DNA of 64,000 nucleotides from Nymphaea colorata. Lineage: Eukaryota > Streptophyta > Magnoliopsida > Nymphaeales > Nymphaeaceae. The position numbers and the translations under genes were made by a program. The stretch is from assembly GCF_008831285.2 (NCBI RefSeq), contig NC_045146.1, forward strand, positions 17,499,289 through 17,563,288, read 5' to 3'. Below, piece by piece: positions 20,060 through 33,100 of this stretch (its first letter is position 1; every line of letters starts with the position of its first letter). The notes under the pieces are model-generated. The model was not told the DNA's origin, made no database searches, and was given only the letters and a program-made list of their open reading frames with translations.

Positions 20060-21307
20060 ATGATGGCGAGGTTCACGTTTGAGATGGTGCTGTGGGGAGC
20101 GAGGACCATCTTCATTGTGGTGGGCTTCCTCTCCTTCATTGCCTCACTCGACATGAAGGCCATCTTTTTGAGCTCCGTCCCTGACCTTGGCGCCTCCATC
20201 TCATCCCTCCTACCGACCTCCCTTTCCTACATCTCCTCATTCTCCTCCTCCTTTTACCGCCCATATGTCGACGTTGCCGTCGGCTGCATCGTTATCATCC
20301 TCCTTATCTCCTCCAAAAAATACAGCAACCCGTCAAAAGAACGAAGCGAAAAGACTCAGAAAGGTGGAGAGCTGCTGATCAGACATCCATCTCTTCCTCT
20401 GCTTGCCTGCCACCAACACGCAGAGCCACCGGTGCTGGCTTCATCTCCTCAAACCTCTGGTTTTATGGCCTACCCAACCGAGCCCTCCCCCTCGAAGAGT
20501 GATCTGCTGTACCATCATTCGCTGAAGACCAAAGTGGTAGGGAGTTTCCTGAAGCATCCAACAATGGCGGGGAGTCGTTCGCTTCAATCCCGTCCGTCGC
20601 CCAGCGAAAGTAAGTCTTGTAGAGAGCTAGACAGTTCAGCCCGTATGTCAGGAAAGCGGTCAATGTCCGTCGACTACCGGTCCTTGAACGAGACGCCGGT
20701 ACGCATTGGTGGTGTCGGCTCGATCTCCTTTCGGCACGCCGCAAGGGATGCTGCCATGTCTAGTCTGCGACAAGAGGCCACGTTCGTGGCGCCAAGCTTG
20801 TGGAAGCCATTACCAGACGACCAACTCTTTCTCCTGGACGAGGATGTCGACTTTCTCGAAGGAGACCTGGATTCGTCCCCTTTGCTGCCATCTCCATGGC
20901 CGGTCTCCGATTCAGAGAGCGAGGAGGAATTACGTGAGGCGCATGACTCATCAGGGTCGACGTGCCGGGGCATCACCGCCGGCCTGCTGCTTAAGAAGTA
21001 TGAGAAGTGGAACTCGCCGGAGCTGGACCGTGGGACAACTCGGCGTTGGATCACGAAGAAGTCGGAGATGTCTAGGGAGCCGAACACGGATGCTTCTCGG
21101 AGGGCAATGAGTCGACCAAAGTCGTTCAGCAAACCACAGGCCCTGCATTCCTTGTCACAGTCAATGCGATGGCGGCAGCCATTGGAGAAGGAAGAGTTGC
21201 AGAGGCGATCCGATGCATTCATCAAAAAGATGAGGAACGACCTGTGGCTGGAACATCAGGAGTCGGAGCAGCAGTACAGGGACATGATCAGCAGGGGCAC
21301 CGCATGA
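20060..21307 (+). CDS. DUF4408/DUF761 membrane-anchored protein, 415 aa
   Basis: Single-exon frame. The N terminus has two hydrophobic segments (about residues 8-28 and 70-85, the latter YVDVAVGCIVIILLISS followed by KK), as in DUF4408 proteins. The middle is long, Ser-rich and probably disordered, with an acidic patch near residues 255-300. The C terminus (about 375-415) holds the DUF761 signature: EELQRRSDAFIKKMRNDLWLE, then ESEQQYRDMISRG. Proteins with this pair are plant-specific, often called cotton-fibre-expressed or VQ-free DUF761 proteins; no biochemical role is established. Two ATGs are adjacent; I take the first. A shorter upstream frame (19806-20048) ends 11 nt before and is probably leader. 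Confidence 0.85.
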   Translation: MMARFTFEMVLWGARTIFIVVGFLSFIASLDMKAIFLSSVPDLGASISSLLPTSLSYISSFSSSFYRPYVDVAVGCIVIILLISSKKYSNPSKERSEKTQKGGELLIRHPSLPLLACHQHAEPPVLASSPQTSGFMAYPTEPSPSKSDLLYHHSLKTKVVGSFLKHPTMAGSRSLQSRPSPSESKSCRELDSSARMSGKRSMSVDYRSLNETPVRIGGVGSISFRHAARDAAMSSLRQEATFVAPSLWKPLPDDQLFLLDEDVDFLEGDLDSSPLLPSPWPVSDSESEEELREAHDSSGSTCRGITAGLLLKKYEKWNSPELDRGTTRRWITKKSEMSREPNTDASRRAMSRPKSFSKPQALHSLSQSMRWRQPLEKEELQRRSDAFIKKMRNDLWLEHQESEQQYRDMISRGTA

Positions 21308-21714
21308 TGCAAGATGACAGGAATGGTTGCTACTGGCCTTTTCATTCATTTAGCCCTTTGCAGTTTGCTGTATTCTGTATAATTGTTCAAATGGTATGTG
21401 TAAATATATCATGGTCCCCTTTTTCCTTTCTGTAGAATAGATCTCTTATCTCTATACTGCCACTTGGGAGTTTTAGACGAAAGTACCGGTGGATTCTGTA
21501 TTATATAATCTACTGTAATGATATATACTTTTTGTTTGATAAAGCCTAGTTATGAGTCTGACTTTGTTGCCATTATTTCTGTCTCTCTTGCATCTCGATA
21601 TACAGGTAATCATGTTTTTATCATTGGTCGTCTCTTATATCTGAACCCCTTTATTTATCTCTCTGGACAATTCTAAGATATCAAGTTTCACACGTTCATC
21701 CAAGTGGGATATGT

Positions 21715-21965
21715 ATCTGATAGTAAGCAGTAGTTTTTCACCAAAGATCTGATTTAATCTCAAGGATCTTCAAATGTACTTATGATCAGACCTTTCCCCT
21801 CTAATCTCAGTTCACACCATTTGGGAAAATAAAATGAGAAAGTGACTTGGTGGTAGATCTTATATCTGACTTTGGGACGCTTAGTTTGCTAACGGTGGAT
21901 TTTGATGTGGAGATCAACCACATGCGTTTTGCTGTCAGATGCACTAAATGGAACATAATGTCACA
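21715..21965. mobile_element. MITE-like repeat, TTTGATA family copy 2
   Basis: The stretch ATCAGACC...CCCCTCTAATCTCAG near 21786-21812, followed by AAAATAAAATGAGAAA and TAGATCTTATATCTGAC, matches in order the interior of the copy at 12866-13135. No frame. The ends are too degraded to place exactly. Confidence 0.35.
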
Positions 21966-22321
21966 TATTAAGGCATTAGTTGATCGCACTTATACCCATT
22001 TGATATAAGCAGAATAGTTCAGGAGATGCTTGGTTGGACGAGGATTGTTTGCATGAGCGGAACACTGTTTACTGCACCCCTCTTGCTCTTAACCCCGTAA
22101 GTTCATACTCATTAGACGCACACATACACGCATGCATCACTTAAGGCAATTGCAGTGTATTCATGAACTCACCATAGTTGATTTTCAACCGAGACAACTT
22201 TCAGTCATGCTTCTTAACTTAAGAAGATAATGGTTTTTAACTTTCTACATTAGAAATCTACAACCATCTACCTCAATCTTCCCAGGAAGAAGCCAATATC
22301 GGCCTACACATGAGGACAGTC

Positions 22322-22622
22322 TAGCATGGGGCGGGGCCGGCCAATTCAAATTCGGGCTCGGTCGGAGCCCCACCGTCAAGGTCCAAGCCATGGGCTCAGC
22401 CCGACCGGATTTTAATAAAATTTTAAAACATAAATTTAATATATGAATATATAATTTATAAAGAAAAATGAGTAAAAATACAACAAAACGGATTTTTTGT
22501 ATATCTTGTCGAGCCCGACCTTGCTTGTTTTGGCCCAGCCTAAAAAGTTTGTTGGGTCGGCCGGATGCCCTTTTCTCATAACCTGGGCTGAGTAACTGAA
22601 AGCAGCTTGGCGCCCACTCCTA
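22322..22622. mobile_element. Degenerate hAT-like non-autonomous element with GC-rich ends
   Basis: About 300 bp with an AT-rich centre (near 22415-22490) between GC-rich arms that carry related sequence in opposite orientation: GGGCTCGGTCGG and CAGCCCGACCGG on the left, GAGCCCGACC and GGGTCGGCCGG on the right. The outer ends resemble TAG-x-ATGGGGCG and its inverted partner CGCCCACTCCTA. Such GGGCTCGGCCC-rich repeats with TAGGGGTGGGC ends are frequent in plant hAT families. No matching 8-bp target duplication was found. Confidence 0.35.
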
Positions 22623-23538
22623 GACATGAATTCTGCTAACTTATAACAAATTCGTCTAATATGCGGGTTAGATTCAAGTGATAGTGATGTAAATCCGTTC
22701 TATAATATCAGACTCATGCAGAAAGGGTGGTCTAAAATGATGAGAAATAGACTGTCTGAACATAAAGGAGATCAACTGAAGAAAAGTTTTAACTCAAGAT
22801 TTTTCGTAACTCATAACTCTAATGCAAAACAAACCCCAGGAAACGGCTCTAGATCTTCCTATCCATTTACATAGATATGGACCCTAATACATTGATCTTT
22901 ATTTTATAGACACAAAATAAGGTCCAAACCAAACAAACACAGTGAAACAAGATCCGAACTTAGATTCAGATTCCAAATCAATTAAATGGTCACCCTGATA
23001 TCCAATTTAGAACGGGTCAGGTTCTGTTCTGCTCCAGCTCCTGCATCAAATAAGCAAGAACAAAGCTTTAAAAGCATTAAGAATAGAAAATGAGAGGGAT
23101 CCCTCTGAGTTTGAACGCGGATGACAGACTTGCCATGGCCGTTGCAGCAGATTGTTTCCGTATCACATCAATAGAAAAAAAGAAATACTGTAGTCAATGA
23201 ATCATCTGGCACTTGTTATTAGTTACTAACCCTCCATTTTTCTTTTCCCAAATCTATTGAACCTTAACTCAGTAGACAACCATTTCCGCGTTTTAGATGT
23301 CATTATCTTCGGGGTCTTCTCTCCTATTTTCTGTGAGTGAAAAGAAAGGACCGAACAAAGAATATGCTGTAGATGCACAGGAAGATCATCCATGGCTCCT
23401 TATATATATGCAGTGGTTGGTCAGTACCTGTTGAGGATGACAAACAATGGAGCCCTGCCAGTTGCAGCTGGCCGGCTCCAAGTTCCCTCAGCAAAACCAC
23501 CATTCGTCAGTCATGGGCAGTAGGCCAAGTGATAGACG

Positions 23539-23607
23539 CAGATGTCGGTTGGCTTCCCTCTTTAAATATAATACACAGATGTCGGTTGGCTTCCCTCTTT
23601 AAATATA
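23539..23607. repeat. Tandem duplication, 32-bp unit, 37-bp period
   Basis: The 32-bp unit starting CAGATGTCGGTTGGCTTCCC occurs at 23539-23570 and 23576-23607, identical, with a 5-bp spacer. Confidence 0.9.
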
Positions 23608-24029
23608 AATAAGATCTGAAGGGCACAGCACCTTGAGGAGATCTCCACCGTCGTAACTTATGCTCACTGCAGCCATTTGATGGTTTAATTATTAGCAAAA
23701 AGTGCTTGTTGTTGCCTCTGGTGGGGAGCTTTGATCTTAATTATGAGTTTAATCCGTTCTTTTTGTCTGCTCTGTGCCTGATCAAATATTACTTTAACGA
23801 TGACTTGACCTAGATGGTGCATGAGGGTTATATATTGGTCAAGGTCTAGGAATTTAATAAGGCTCTCAATCAACTCTAACCTTATGAAGCAATCTTAATT
23901 AATTGTTTCCTTTATGTGGTTCTAGATTTAGTGAGGGGTCTTAGCTTCTAACTTATGGTTTAGCTGCTCTACCGGTCGCATGTGTGGCATTCATCTAAGG
24001 TGTATGTGCTTCGAGCAGTTTGGTGCACC

Positions 24030-24091
24030 TGCATGGGCAGTGGCTATAGCAACGAAGCTATGCATGGGCAGTGGCTATAGCAACGAAGCTA
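24030..24091. repeat. Perfect 31-bp tandem duplication
   Basis: The unit starting TGCATGGGCAGTGGCTATAG is present twice without a spacer (24030-24060, 24061-24091) and without mismatch, so it is young. Confidence 0.9.
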
Positions 24092-26005
24092 CATGTGGGC
24101 TGGTGTTGGCACGGTGAAAACTTTTATTGTGATGAAGTTGGGCCCAAGTCCAGCTGCATGTGATGCCCACACTAGACTCGGGTTAGTGTCCTGTGGGCAC
24201 TTAGCCTACTAAGCTAGTGAGGCGCGTTAGTTGCCTCCGGCCAAAAAAATTCTAGCTCTGCAACTAGATGACTTGTTTCAGGTTTAAGACAGGGTGTTAA
24301 CTTCTTATGAAAACTGACATGAAGTGCTTAGAGGGAAGAAAAAAATTAAATAAGTGCATTGGGCTGACACCCAAATCAACTTCCTTGCAACTTGTCCTGG
24401 TAGTGCCCAACTAGAATAACGATTACAAGTTGATACCCAATATTTCAAACCTCGTGTTTGGCCTTCTTTACTATTTTATTCCAATGCTGACTATTTGCAG
24501 GGATTTAGTGAAACTTCATAGGAAGCGGGTGGAGCCAAAAACAAAACAGAACAGAACAATGAATTAGATCGGCATGGTCAGCCTGATCTAATTTGGTGGC
24601 AGAAATAGAGTGACGATGATGGGAATGGAAAGGTAAGCAAACCATTGGATATTTTATCTAGTTCCTTTAGACGGGTGTCAAGTTGAGTGCACTAGGCACC
24701 AGAAATATTTGTTCCATCTTTCGGAAGCCAACATAGGGCTTGTCACTGCGTGCAAAACGATTCAGTTTTATACGAACATACGAGTATTGTTTCAACCTAA
24801 CGTGATACAGTCAAACATGAGATGTTAAGTCGCTAGGATGATATACCTCAGCGCATGCAAGGCACCTTGAGGAGATTTCAAGATCAAAACTCGCACCAGT
24901 GACTTCAGTGTCCGCAAAAGATTCTCTCTCTCTCTCTCTCTCTTTGACTGCACCAGTCATTCCTCTTTTCCTCCGCCTTGCTGACCTCTCATCGTTCACG
25001 TCCCTATCCTGGCCCCTTTCACCTACCCGTGAGTTCACTTTTTCTTCTTGCTACCTGGCCTCCTTTGGTCCTTCTGTCGCGTCACTCCCCCCCGGTCTCT
25101 TTGGTCTCTTGGCCCATCTCCTCGAGTCATTGCTTTTGTCTGGCTTCTTCTGACTGGCCATATCAACACTTTTGATCACCTACAGCGCCTTGGCATCAGT
25201 TTGGCTAACCAGTGTCCCCTGAGTCTCGGGTCCACTTTTTTACTTCTTGCCATTTTTTCTCTAGTGTCCTTGCTTCTACTTGGCCTTCCCTTGTTAGTAA
25301 TCTTCCAAACCCACCATCCATTCGTCTTTTCTTCCTCTTTTGTCCTTCCCCCCATCTGACTGCTTCCTAGGGTCATGTCTGGAGGCCGTGGCTCATTTCA
25401 GCTTGGTGGCGCATTTGGGTGGAGCACAACAACAGGGTCTTCAGGGGCACCTTCTCTTCACCAAATTCTGTGGCTCGTCTTGTGCAAGGGGATATCCAGT
25501 TCGTCATTCGGTTAAAACGCTGCCGCCTGACTGCGGTTGGGTGACTGTGCCGTTTCGTCTTTCCTCTTCTCTCCTATTTTTCTGTGCATTGTATTGTATA
25601 TTTGTTCCTCCTACTTGTGTTTTTTGCGTAATTTTGTTCTTTGCGGATTGTTTTTGTATTTAGGGGACCTCTTGTCCCCAAATTTTGTTATATATTCCCA
25701 TTTTATCCTCTCTCTCTCTCTCTCTCTCTCTCTAGATATTGCATGTCACCGTAAGAGGACAGATCCAGTACAACGTAATTCAACAAAGTCGTGCAATTGC
25801 ATTGCGGAAATGAACTTTTTAAGCATTTTCTAGTGGCACTGGTGCAATCTTTGTCGCCCAAAAACTTACGAATCAGCTCTTAGACCTGTTTATCTGATGA
25901 TAGGATTCGTAACAAATTTTGGATCCTCTGAAATTTCAGAATTTTCATAGGTTTTTTGATAGTGCAAATCCAAAAAAAAAAACTGATGCAAGATTTGTTA
26001 CGTCC

Positions 26006-26054
<49 letters not shown>
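26006..26054. repeat. ATT trinucleotide microsatellite
   Basis: About sixteen uninterrupted ATT units. Confidence 0.95.
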
Positions 26055-26059
<5 letters not shown>

Positions 26060-27189
26060 CGGGTCTGAACTTTGAAATATAATTTCACAAAATTTGTGCA
26101 ATCACATAAAGATCTTATCCTGGCTCTAACAATTACCAAATTCAGTTTGCTTCAACCAATGTCCAGAATTTGGAAGTTGAATTAGAGTGCAGAAATTGCC
26201 ACAATAAATAGATACGGTATTGGGTAAAATGATTACCATTAAATGATATTGATAGCGGCAGTAGAAATGGTAAATGATGGTGGTAGCCATGAGGTAATGG
26301 AGAAAGTGACAGTTTGCTTTCTCGAAGTCCATATAACTATTTTATAGAGTTCTTCAAAACTTAGCTTTAAAACTACATACAGTTAGTGTCAGAGCTGCGT
26401 TCTTATTAGCCATCTAGACAATTTTTGCATTTTCATTATTAACACATGTAATGATGTAAATGTATTTTCAGGGATGTAGCGATCACTTTCCATTTAATTT
26501 TTGTCGTTAAGAATTTTAGCGTTTTTTTTTTCAAGTGCTATATGGTGATACACTTTGATAACAGACATTTAAATTAATGTTTATGCTTAAACATGTGATA
26601 TTGTTTTGTGAGTTCATAAAGGGGTGCGTCCATTATGATTCGTAATTGTGTTCTCTTCAAATGGTATCTTGTGATTTAATTTTAGAAGGTAACTGAAAAT
26701 CTAGTTTTATGTTTAAGCATGCTGGTACCTTCTGGTAGACTGACCCTCATAGTAGGCCAACTAAGGGGGTGATATCCGAGAAGCCAAAACACCCCTCCTT
26801 TTTCCTTGCCTCCAGGGTCCAGGACTGTGTCTAAAGCCTAAGTGTGAGGAGAGCACATCTACAACAGCCAACTAGGGAAAAAAATGAAGAAAGCAAAACC
26901 CATAAGTAATAATATATTTAGCAAAATTTCCTTCCACCTCCATGTGCCTAGGATGGAAATGGTCCAGACATCCTTTGAAGTTTCAGTTTTCCTGGCTGTG
27001 CTGAATTCACCCTGAATCTCACTCCTCGTGTATCTAATTGACCTGAATCCAAACCATTTATATCTCTACATGTACCTCTTCCTGTCGAACGTGTTGCACT
27101 TGACAATTAAAAATAAGAGAGTGAAACAGATAATCCATCAAAGCATAATACTTTTGTGCAGCACGTCCAAGTTTGCCTAAGTGGGGATG

Positions 27190-30100
27190 TCAAGAATCTG
27201 CATCCAATGAAGACTCACTGGCCGGTTCTGGGTCCGATTTGTCTACCATTTTCTCTAAAGAACCCATGTCTCCAGCTTCTGAGAATGTGTGGATCCGAAG
27301 ATTGTCTGCATCATCACTGTGCAGGATGTACATATAAAGGAATTAAATGCACGAACAATATACTGCAAACACAGAAACCAAGTGCAACATGATGCAAGGA
27401 ATATGCTGAATTGATAACAGTAACACTGACTTACTCTGTAACCCCGAATATTTCTTTGACAGTTAGAGAGCTATCTTTGGAGCAGAACTCTTGGAGCTAA
27501 CAACAAGTGAAAATTCAGATATAAATAAGAAAGCTCGAGCAATAAATGCAGTATGTATGCACCAAACAGTAATTAAAGATTAAAGCTGTTTGAATTAAAA
27601 AAGAAAGAAAAAGAAATTGCAAAGCAAGCTTGTTAGATCCGATCAATGTGTCTAACTCCAGGCTTGTGCAAGACACTTTTTATGATTTAATGTCTCACAA
27701 CTTCCAAAAGAAACAGGTTTCAGAGTATGCAACATGAAAGTCATAAAGAAGGAAAAGAAACAACTCACAGTACCTCGGACAGATAAAATATCTTGCCAAA
27801 AAGGGCTTGTACAGCCAGTTTCCTTTTAAAACCCTTCTCGGTGAACCCCGAAATATCCATGACAACAGGACCTGAGATACATGTAGTTAGTCTAAAATGT
27901 CCATCAACAAAACACAACCAAGTATATAATAGGACAAGTTGCATTCAGTTCCTTATTTACCAGGTATAGGGGGACAAGCACACTGCAAAGTAGTCCCCTT
28001 AATCATCTAGCTTTTACACAATCAATACCAAGTAACCGTTACTTTCCTGAAACAAGCCTGCTTCTTTCCTGTGGAACTTCTCTCTATTTCTCATTCAAGT
28101 TAAGGTAAAGCCCTAAAGGTCGATCCCCCCAGTAAACAATATGATCGCAGTCATCCAGCTATCAAAGTGCAACCTGTTTTTCATCTATATTCTATGAAAC
28201 AAGCTTTAGGTTGGACTTGTTTCAGGCACAGACACTAAAACTTGAGAGAGTTCTCACTATTCAGAGCCAAAACCAGAATCAATATCTAATTAGATAAACA
28301 AGACCAAGCAAAAGCAGAAACAAAAAGTGCAAGACTGAAACTTATTAATTAGATCATCCCCATAGTCCAGGCATAGACTATGAAACCAAAGTTATAACTA
28401 TTAGCACCAACTTATTACTGAAAATGTACCCCCTTGATTTTTTGTGTGTGTTTGTGTGTTATATGTGCATGGCATGAGAGAGAGAGAGACATGCATATGG
28501 AAGGTAAAGTCCTAAGCGTCAAAGTTATTTCTACATATACATATGTATGTACTATGTATGTATAGTAGTATGAATCTGTTTCTGTAGACCTAGATATTTT
28601 GCATCTTACACTACACACACAAGTACTTGGCATAACCAGATACTATACAGACATTACACATGTATATATTACTTTACTTTTTCCTCTTTCCTTTTTTTGT
28701 TTTTGGTATTTGCATCTGTTTCTCTATCTTTTCTTTTCTGGGTCATTTTTCTGTACAAATCAGTTTGACGAAAAGACCCATGGACTAGACAATCGCAACG
28801 CTGGGTCTCTTTGGGACCCCTTGTTTATAAAGGGGGTATCTCCTCTCATCCATTTCATGCTTCTACCTGTGCAGTAATCAAATAAATTTGGTTGTTCTAT
28901 TGTGTCTTTGTGTGCTTCGAGCACATTCATGGTTCACAAGTTTCTTTTTTGAAACTTTGAGCACCTTATTGAAAGGTTCTTTGAGAACTTAAGATTTCTC
29001 TACTTTTTTTTCTGAAGAAGTTACTTCCTTCCACAGTACCAATCACTTATTTTGAATCCAACATTACTTGCTAAAGGTTGAAGGTCATCATGTGAAACCA
29101 ACCTTTCATGTGTTTCCTCTCCCAGGAATTCTTGGTTACTGTAGAATCCCAATCCTTCCTTGCAAAGAGGTCACAACGCTATCCCTTTTCTCAAGCTAAC
29201 AGTCTTAACTGTGCTACATGGGTCTCAACTATTGAGATACTATATGTAAGGTTGAGACATTAAGGGGTGTTTGATTACCTAAGGTTTAGGCCCATGGATC
29301 TCCTCTGGCATGCTTTTGCTAATATGTCAAAAAATTCACACTAAAATCCATGGTTTATCAAATTAAGATCTTAGATCAGACCTAAGATCCTCACTTGAGA
29401 TCCTAATTCTAGTTTTTACACTTGCAAAAAGTCTGATCTAAGATTGTGGGGGAGAATTTGCTTTTAAATCCATGGATCTCTTGAAAAACTTAGATTGGAG
29501 TACATCGAAGGTAATCATATGCTTCCTTAGGCTCTCCTTGATCATCTCATAAAGAACCTCAACTAATCTTCGTACAGGTGGTTGAAGACAAAGCGAAGGA
29601 GCATGAAAGCAGTGAGAGCAACAAAGGTAATTTGTGGAGTATATAGGGATGGGGGTGGGTGGAAAAAAGGCACCACAAAGTGACCATGTAGTTACACAAT
29701 AGGACAACAAATGCAATTAAAAATTCAAGTTAGCAAACGGACTTGGAGTCTTGGACTTACTTGAAGGAAACGTACACACTCTAAGACATTTTTCATAAGT
29801 GTGACTTCCAAAAGACGACAGCAAACATGAACAATTACAAGAAAAATCTATACATACTATCACATGCCTTCCCAATAATGGAATGAATATCTCTTCTAAA
29901 GCTCAAGTAAGAGTGTTTTGTTGAACTGTTTCGCAAGAATAACCATGATGAGTACTTAAACTTCCCCTTGGGCTTAGGCTGGGCCTTAGTCATGTTAAGT
30001 CTTAAGTGAACATTTTCACAAAACTGATGTCCCGAACACCATAACAAGATTGTTTAGCGGCAGTATTGGCATGTCACTGTAAAATATGCTTTCTTGCTTA

Positions 30101-33100
30101 GTGATTCAATAGGAATCTCACTTTTCACTTTCAGAGAAAGAGAAAATCATCTTTCCTACTTTGTTCTTCTTTCAGTGGCAACAGGAAGTTGTATCAGGAA
30201 CCAATAAAGGATGTAGTTTGGGAGCTGCACGTTATGAGAAACATACAACTTTCAGTGAGGAGGTTCAAATCGTGGACATTGCAGTGAGGAGCGCACCTCC
30301 ATGAGAAAGACCGTGGAGGCAACATTAATGTCCAAAAACATAGCAGCAGAAAAAGGAGATAGATGAAGGTTGTAGCTGATCTTGTGAAGGACAATATACA
30401 AGCCAGCCAGCCAGCTGGATTGACACAGAGAGAGAGAGAGAGCGAGGTTTGAGAATGACACAGCACAAGGGTGAGGGATGGACCTTGCATACCCACCATG
30501 ATGAGCGGGGAGGTGCTTTCAGAAGTTTTAAGCTCTACTCTTTCCATTTTTCTTTGAAACCTAGTCGATTATGTGGTTTCCTTTTATCTGGTTTTTGCAA
30601 AAAGATGCAATTTTTATTTTTCTGGGTTTTTATCCAGACAGCAGAAAGTTAAAAATCAGGTTTCTTTTGCTCTAAGAACCAGCTTTTTCAGGATATCTTT
30701 GCTAACTAAACAGAACCTAAATCTTAGTATACAAAAGAAAAATTCTGCCTCCCTCCAGTAGAGCAAACTTCAACTTAACATCCATGTCACAGTTAGAGGA
30801 GTATGAACACATTAATTCAAGGGAAGGAGCATATGATTGAGCATATATAATGCTTTCAAACTTTTGCCAAGCAAAAGAACCTGATGTGCACTACTCCTAC
30901 TTCAATTTAGATTCAACCATTATGTGAAGCTCTACCCAGCTTTCGAGCTCCAACAGTCTAGGTGAAAAGAGATGCTACAGATCCTTAGAGACAATAAAAC
31001 TGAGCTTCTATAAAATCAAGAATCTCATGTACTGAATTAAGCCATTAAAAATTTATAATAATATGTAGTAGCACATTATTTTAAAATATTAGGTGGCATT
31101 TGTCCATATTGAAAAGTTGAGAATGTTGTTTACTATCACTAAATTAGGTGCTCAGTTGAAAATGTTCCTGAAAGCAAAAAGACAGAATCTCATGAAAAAA
31201 ATAAAGAACAGCAACTGCCCTTACCTTTTTCCCGCACAATTCTTCTTGAGATCTCATTCAAGACTTCTGCTACCTGTGCATCCTCCAGCATTGACACTTG
31301 CCTTAAATGAATAAGATCTAAGATGACCTCTGGATTAAATGGCTTCTCATTCAGTGCATATCGTAAGTATTTACGCAGAACTTCCTCCATGCTAAATCCT
31401 GTCTGATTGCATAAAGAAAATAAATAAAGCTCCAATAAGGACTTCCTAATGTCCTCATACAGCAAATGAAATTTAGAATACTTTACTGACATGATCTGAA
31501 GTCAATCATGAAATGCAAATTTTAGCAACATAACTCAATTAATATTCCAAAAAAGTTTAAGCATATTATGCCTTGTTCAAATTATAAACCAAAGGTAGTA
31601 GTAACAAATAAGGTCCAATCAATTCGCAGTAACCATATACCGTTAAGAAGTGTCGGAAGTGCAATTCCTCAGAGCCACAATAAGTTTTTACCCTCCACAT
31701 TCCAATCATCATCTTAACCCCACTTGAGACCTATCTTTTACGTGTATGAAAAGCCTGGGATGAGAAAAGCGGCTTAAAAAAGGGATGACAGAGAAGGGAT
31801 GCACTTATACAACTAAATTTTCCCAAGCATGGTATGTTTTTCCCACATGCAACAAGCCTGTAGTGCTAACAAATAGGCTCGAGCCAATTATGAGCCATCA
31901 AGAAGTGAAGTATTAGAAGGAAAAGGTGTCTGTATACTTGAACAAAACTAAAAGCAAGATTCATTTTAACTACATAATAGCTATGGAATAAGATGGAGGA
32001 CACAAGATGCCATCAATTTTATTAATGATTTATTAAAACTAGCAATTACAGAAATTATAACATGTAGACTAACTTCAGAATTTCTCCAAGTTGGATAATG
32101 GAAAGTCTCTAGCCATGAAGATGGCCCATGAGTTGTGTTGAAGGTCTTATTATGTCTATGGCATCAATATTACAAGTAGAAGTTTACATTCACAAAACTA
32201 CGAAGTTCATGTTGTAAGGTCCTCCTACCTTATGACCTTGAAGTTCACACTGTGAGGTCCTCCAACCTTACGACCTTCCTTCGTGAACATCCTCGATCAA
32301 ACAACCAATGGAGCAGAAAGAAACATTACATGTCCAAAATTTGAGAGATGGATGGAGGATCAAGGAAATACACAGGTAGGTTATAGGTAGCCGCTAGGCT
32401 GCAGTTGACATTTTACAGCTGAAACCTTGCAGTTAACTTTTTAGGAATTGAATCCAGTCCTTCCACCAGACTTATTTTAGGAGTTCTATGTCTTGTTCTT
32501 TTTTCTTTTCTGCACTCTATGTTAATTGTTAAGTCATTTCTGGTCATAATTATCCTTAGACCAACTCTTTTTGTTATCGATTATATATGTAACTCAAATG
32601 CCCAAAAAATTAATTATTTTCGTGACCAGTAGCACATCTTTTTTATTGTACAGCAGCAGCCTTTTGATTAGATATAGGTGGAAGATTACCTATTGCTAAA
32701 TGATAACTATTTAACTTTAGACAAGTTCTTGTAATTAAAATTGCAATAAAGGAGTCGATTCATGTCTCAATTTGTATTCAAGAAAAAAAAATCCCTCTTC
32801 TAATGTGATCATTTTGACATGTAGCATTAGCAACGAAATTAGACATTGCACCCCATTCAACATTTCTGTGGAGAACAAGAGACAAAGAATAACCATGTCT
32901 ACACCGGCATGAATAAAGCCATGAGAAGGAAAAGTAAAATGCTTAAACAATCTGAGATCATAAGTGCCATGTGTACAGCCTACCCATGCTACGAGCCTAC
33001 GACACATGTAAAACTGAAACAAAATGTCAGGTCAAGACTTGAATTGTCATCCTTTCTTCAGTCAGTAGTCACCAATCAAGGCATGAAAACGATTCTAACC

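Larger units (their letters stand above)
21308..27189. other. Intergenic DNA with repeats, no recognised gene
   Basis: Nearly 6 kb without a supported coding region. It holds two MITE- or hAT-like repeats (21715-21965 and 22322-22622), two tandem duplications (23539-23607, 24030-24091), CT microsatellites (24925-24944, 25709-25733) and an ATT microsatellite. A GC-richer, pyrimidine-rich stretch at 24900-25700 yields frames up to 107 codons on both strands, but these are low in complexity and show no motif. Confidence 0.4.

Noticed and set aside
20674..21225. 183-codon minus-strand frame within the DUF761 gene
   Set aside because: Antisense shadow of a Ser-rich coding region.
24899..25833. 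Several 80-107 codon plus-strand frames in a CT-rich region
   Set aside because: Low-complexity Leu/Ser-rich translations of pyrimidine tracts, overlapping one another.
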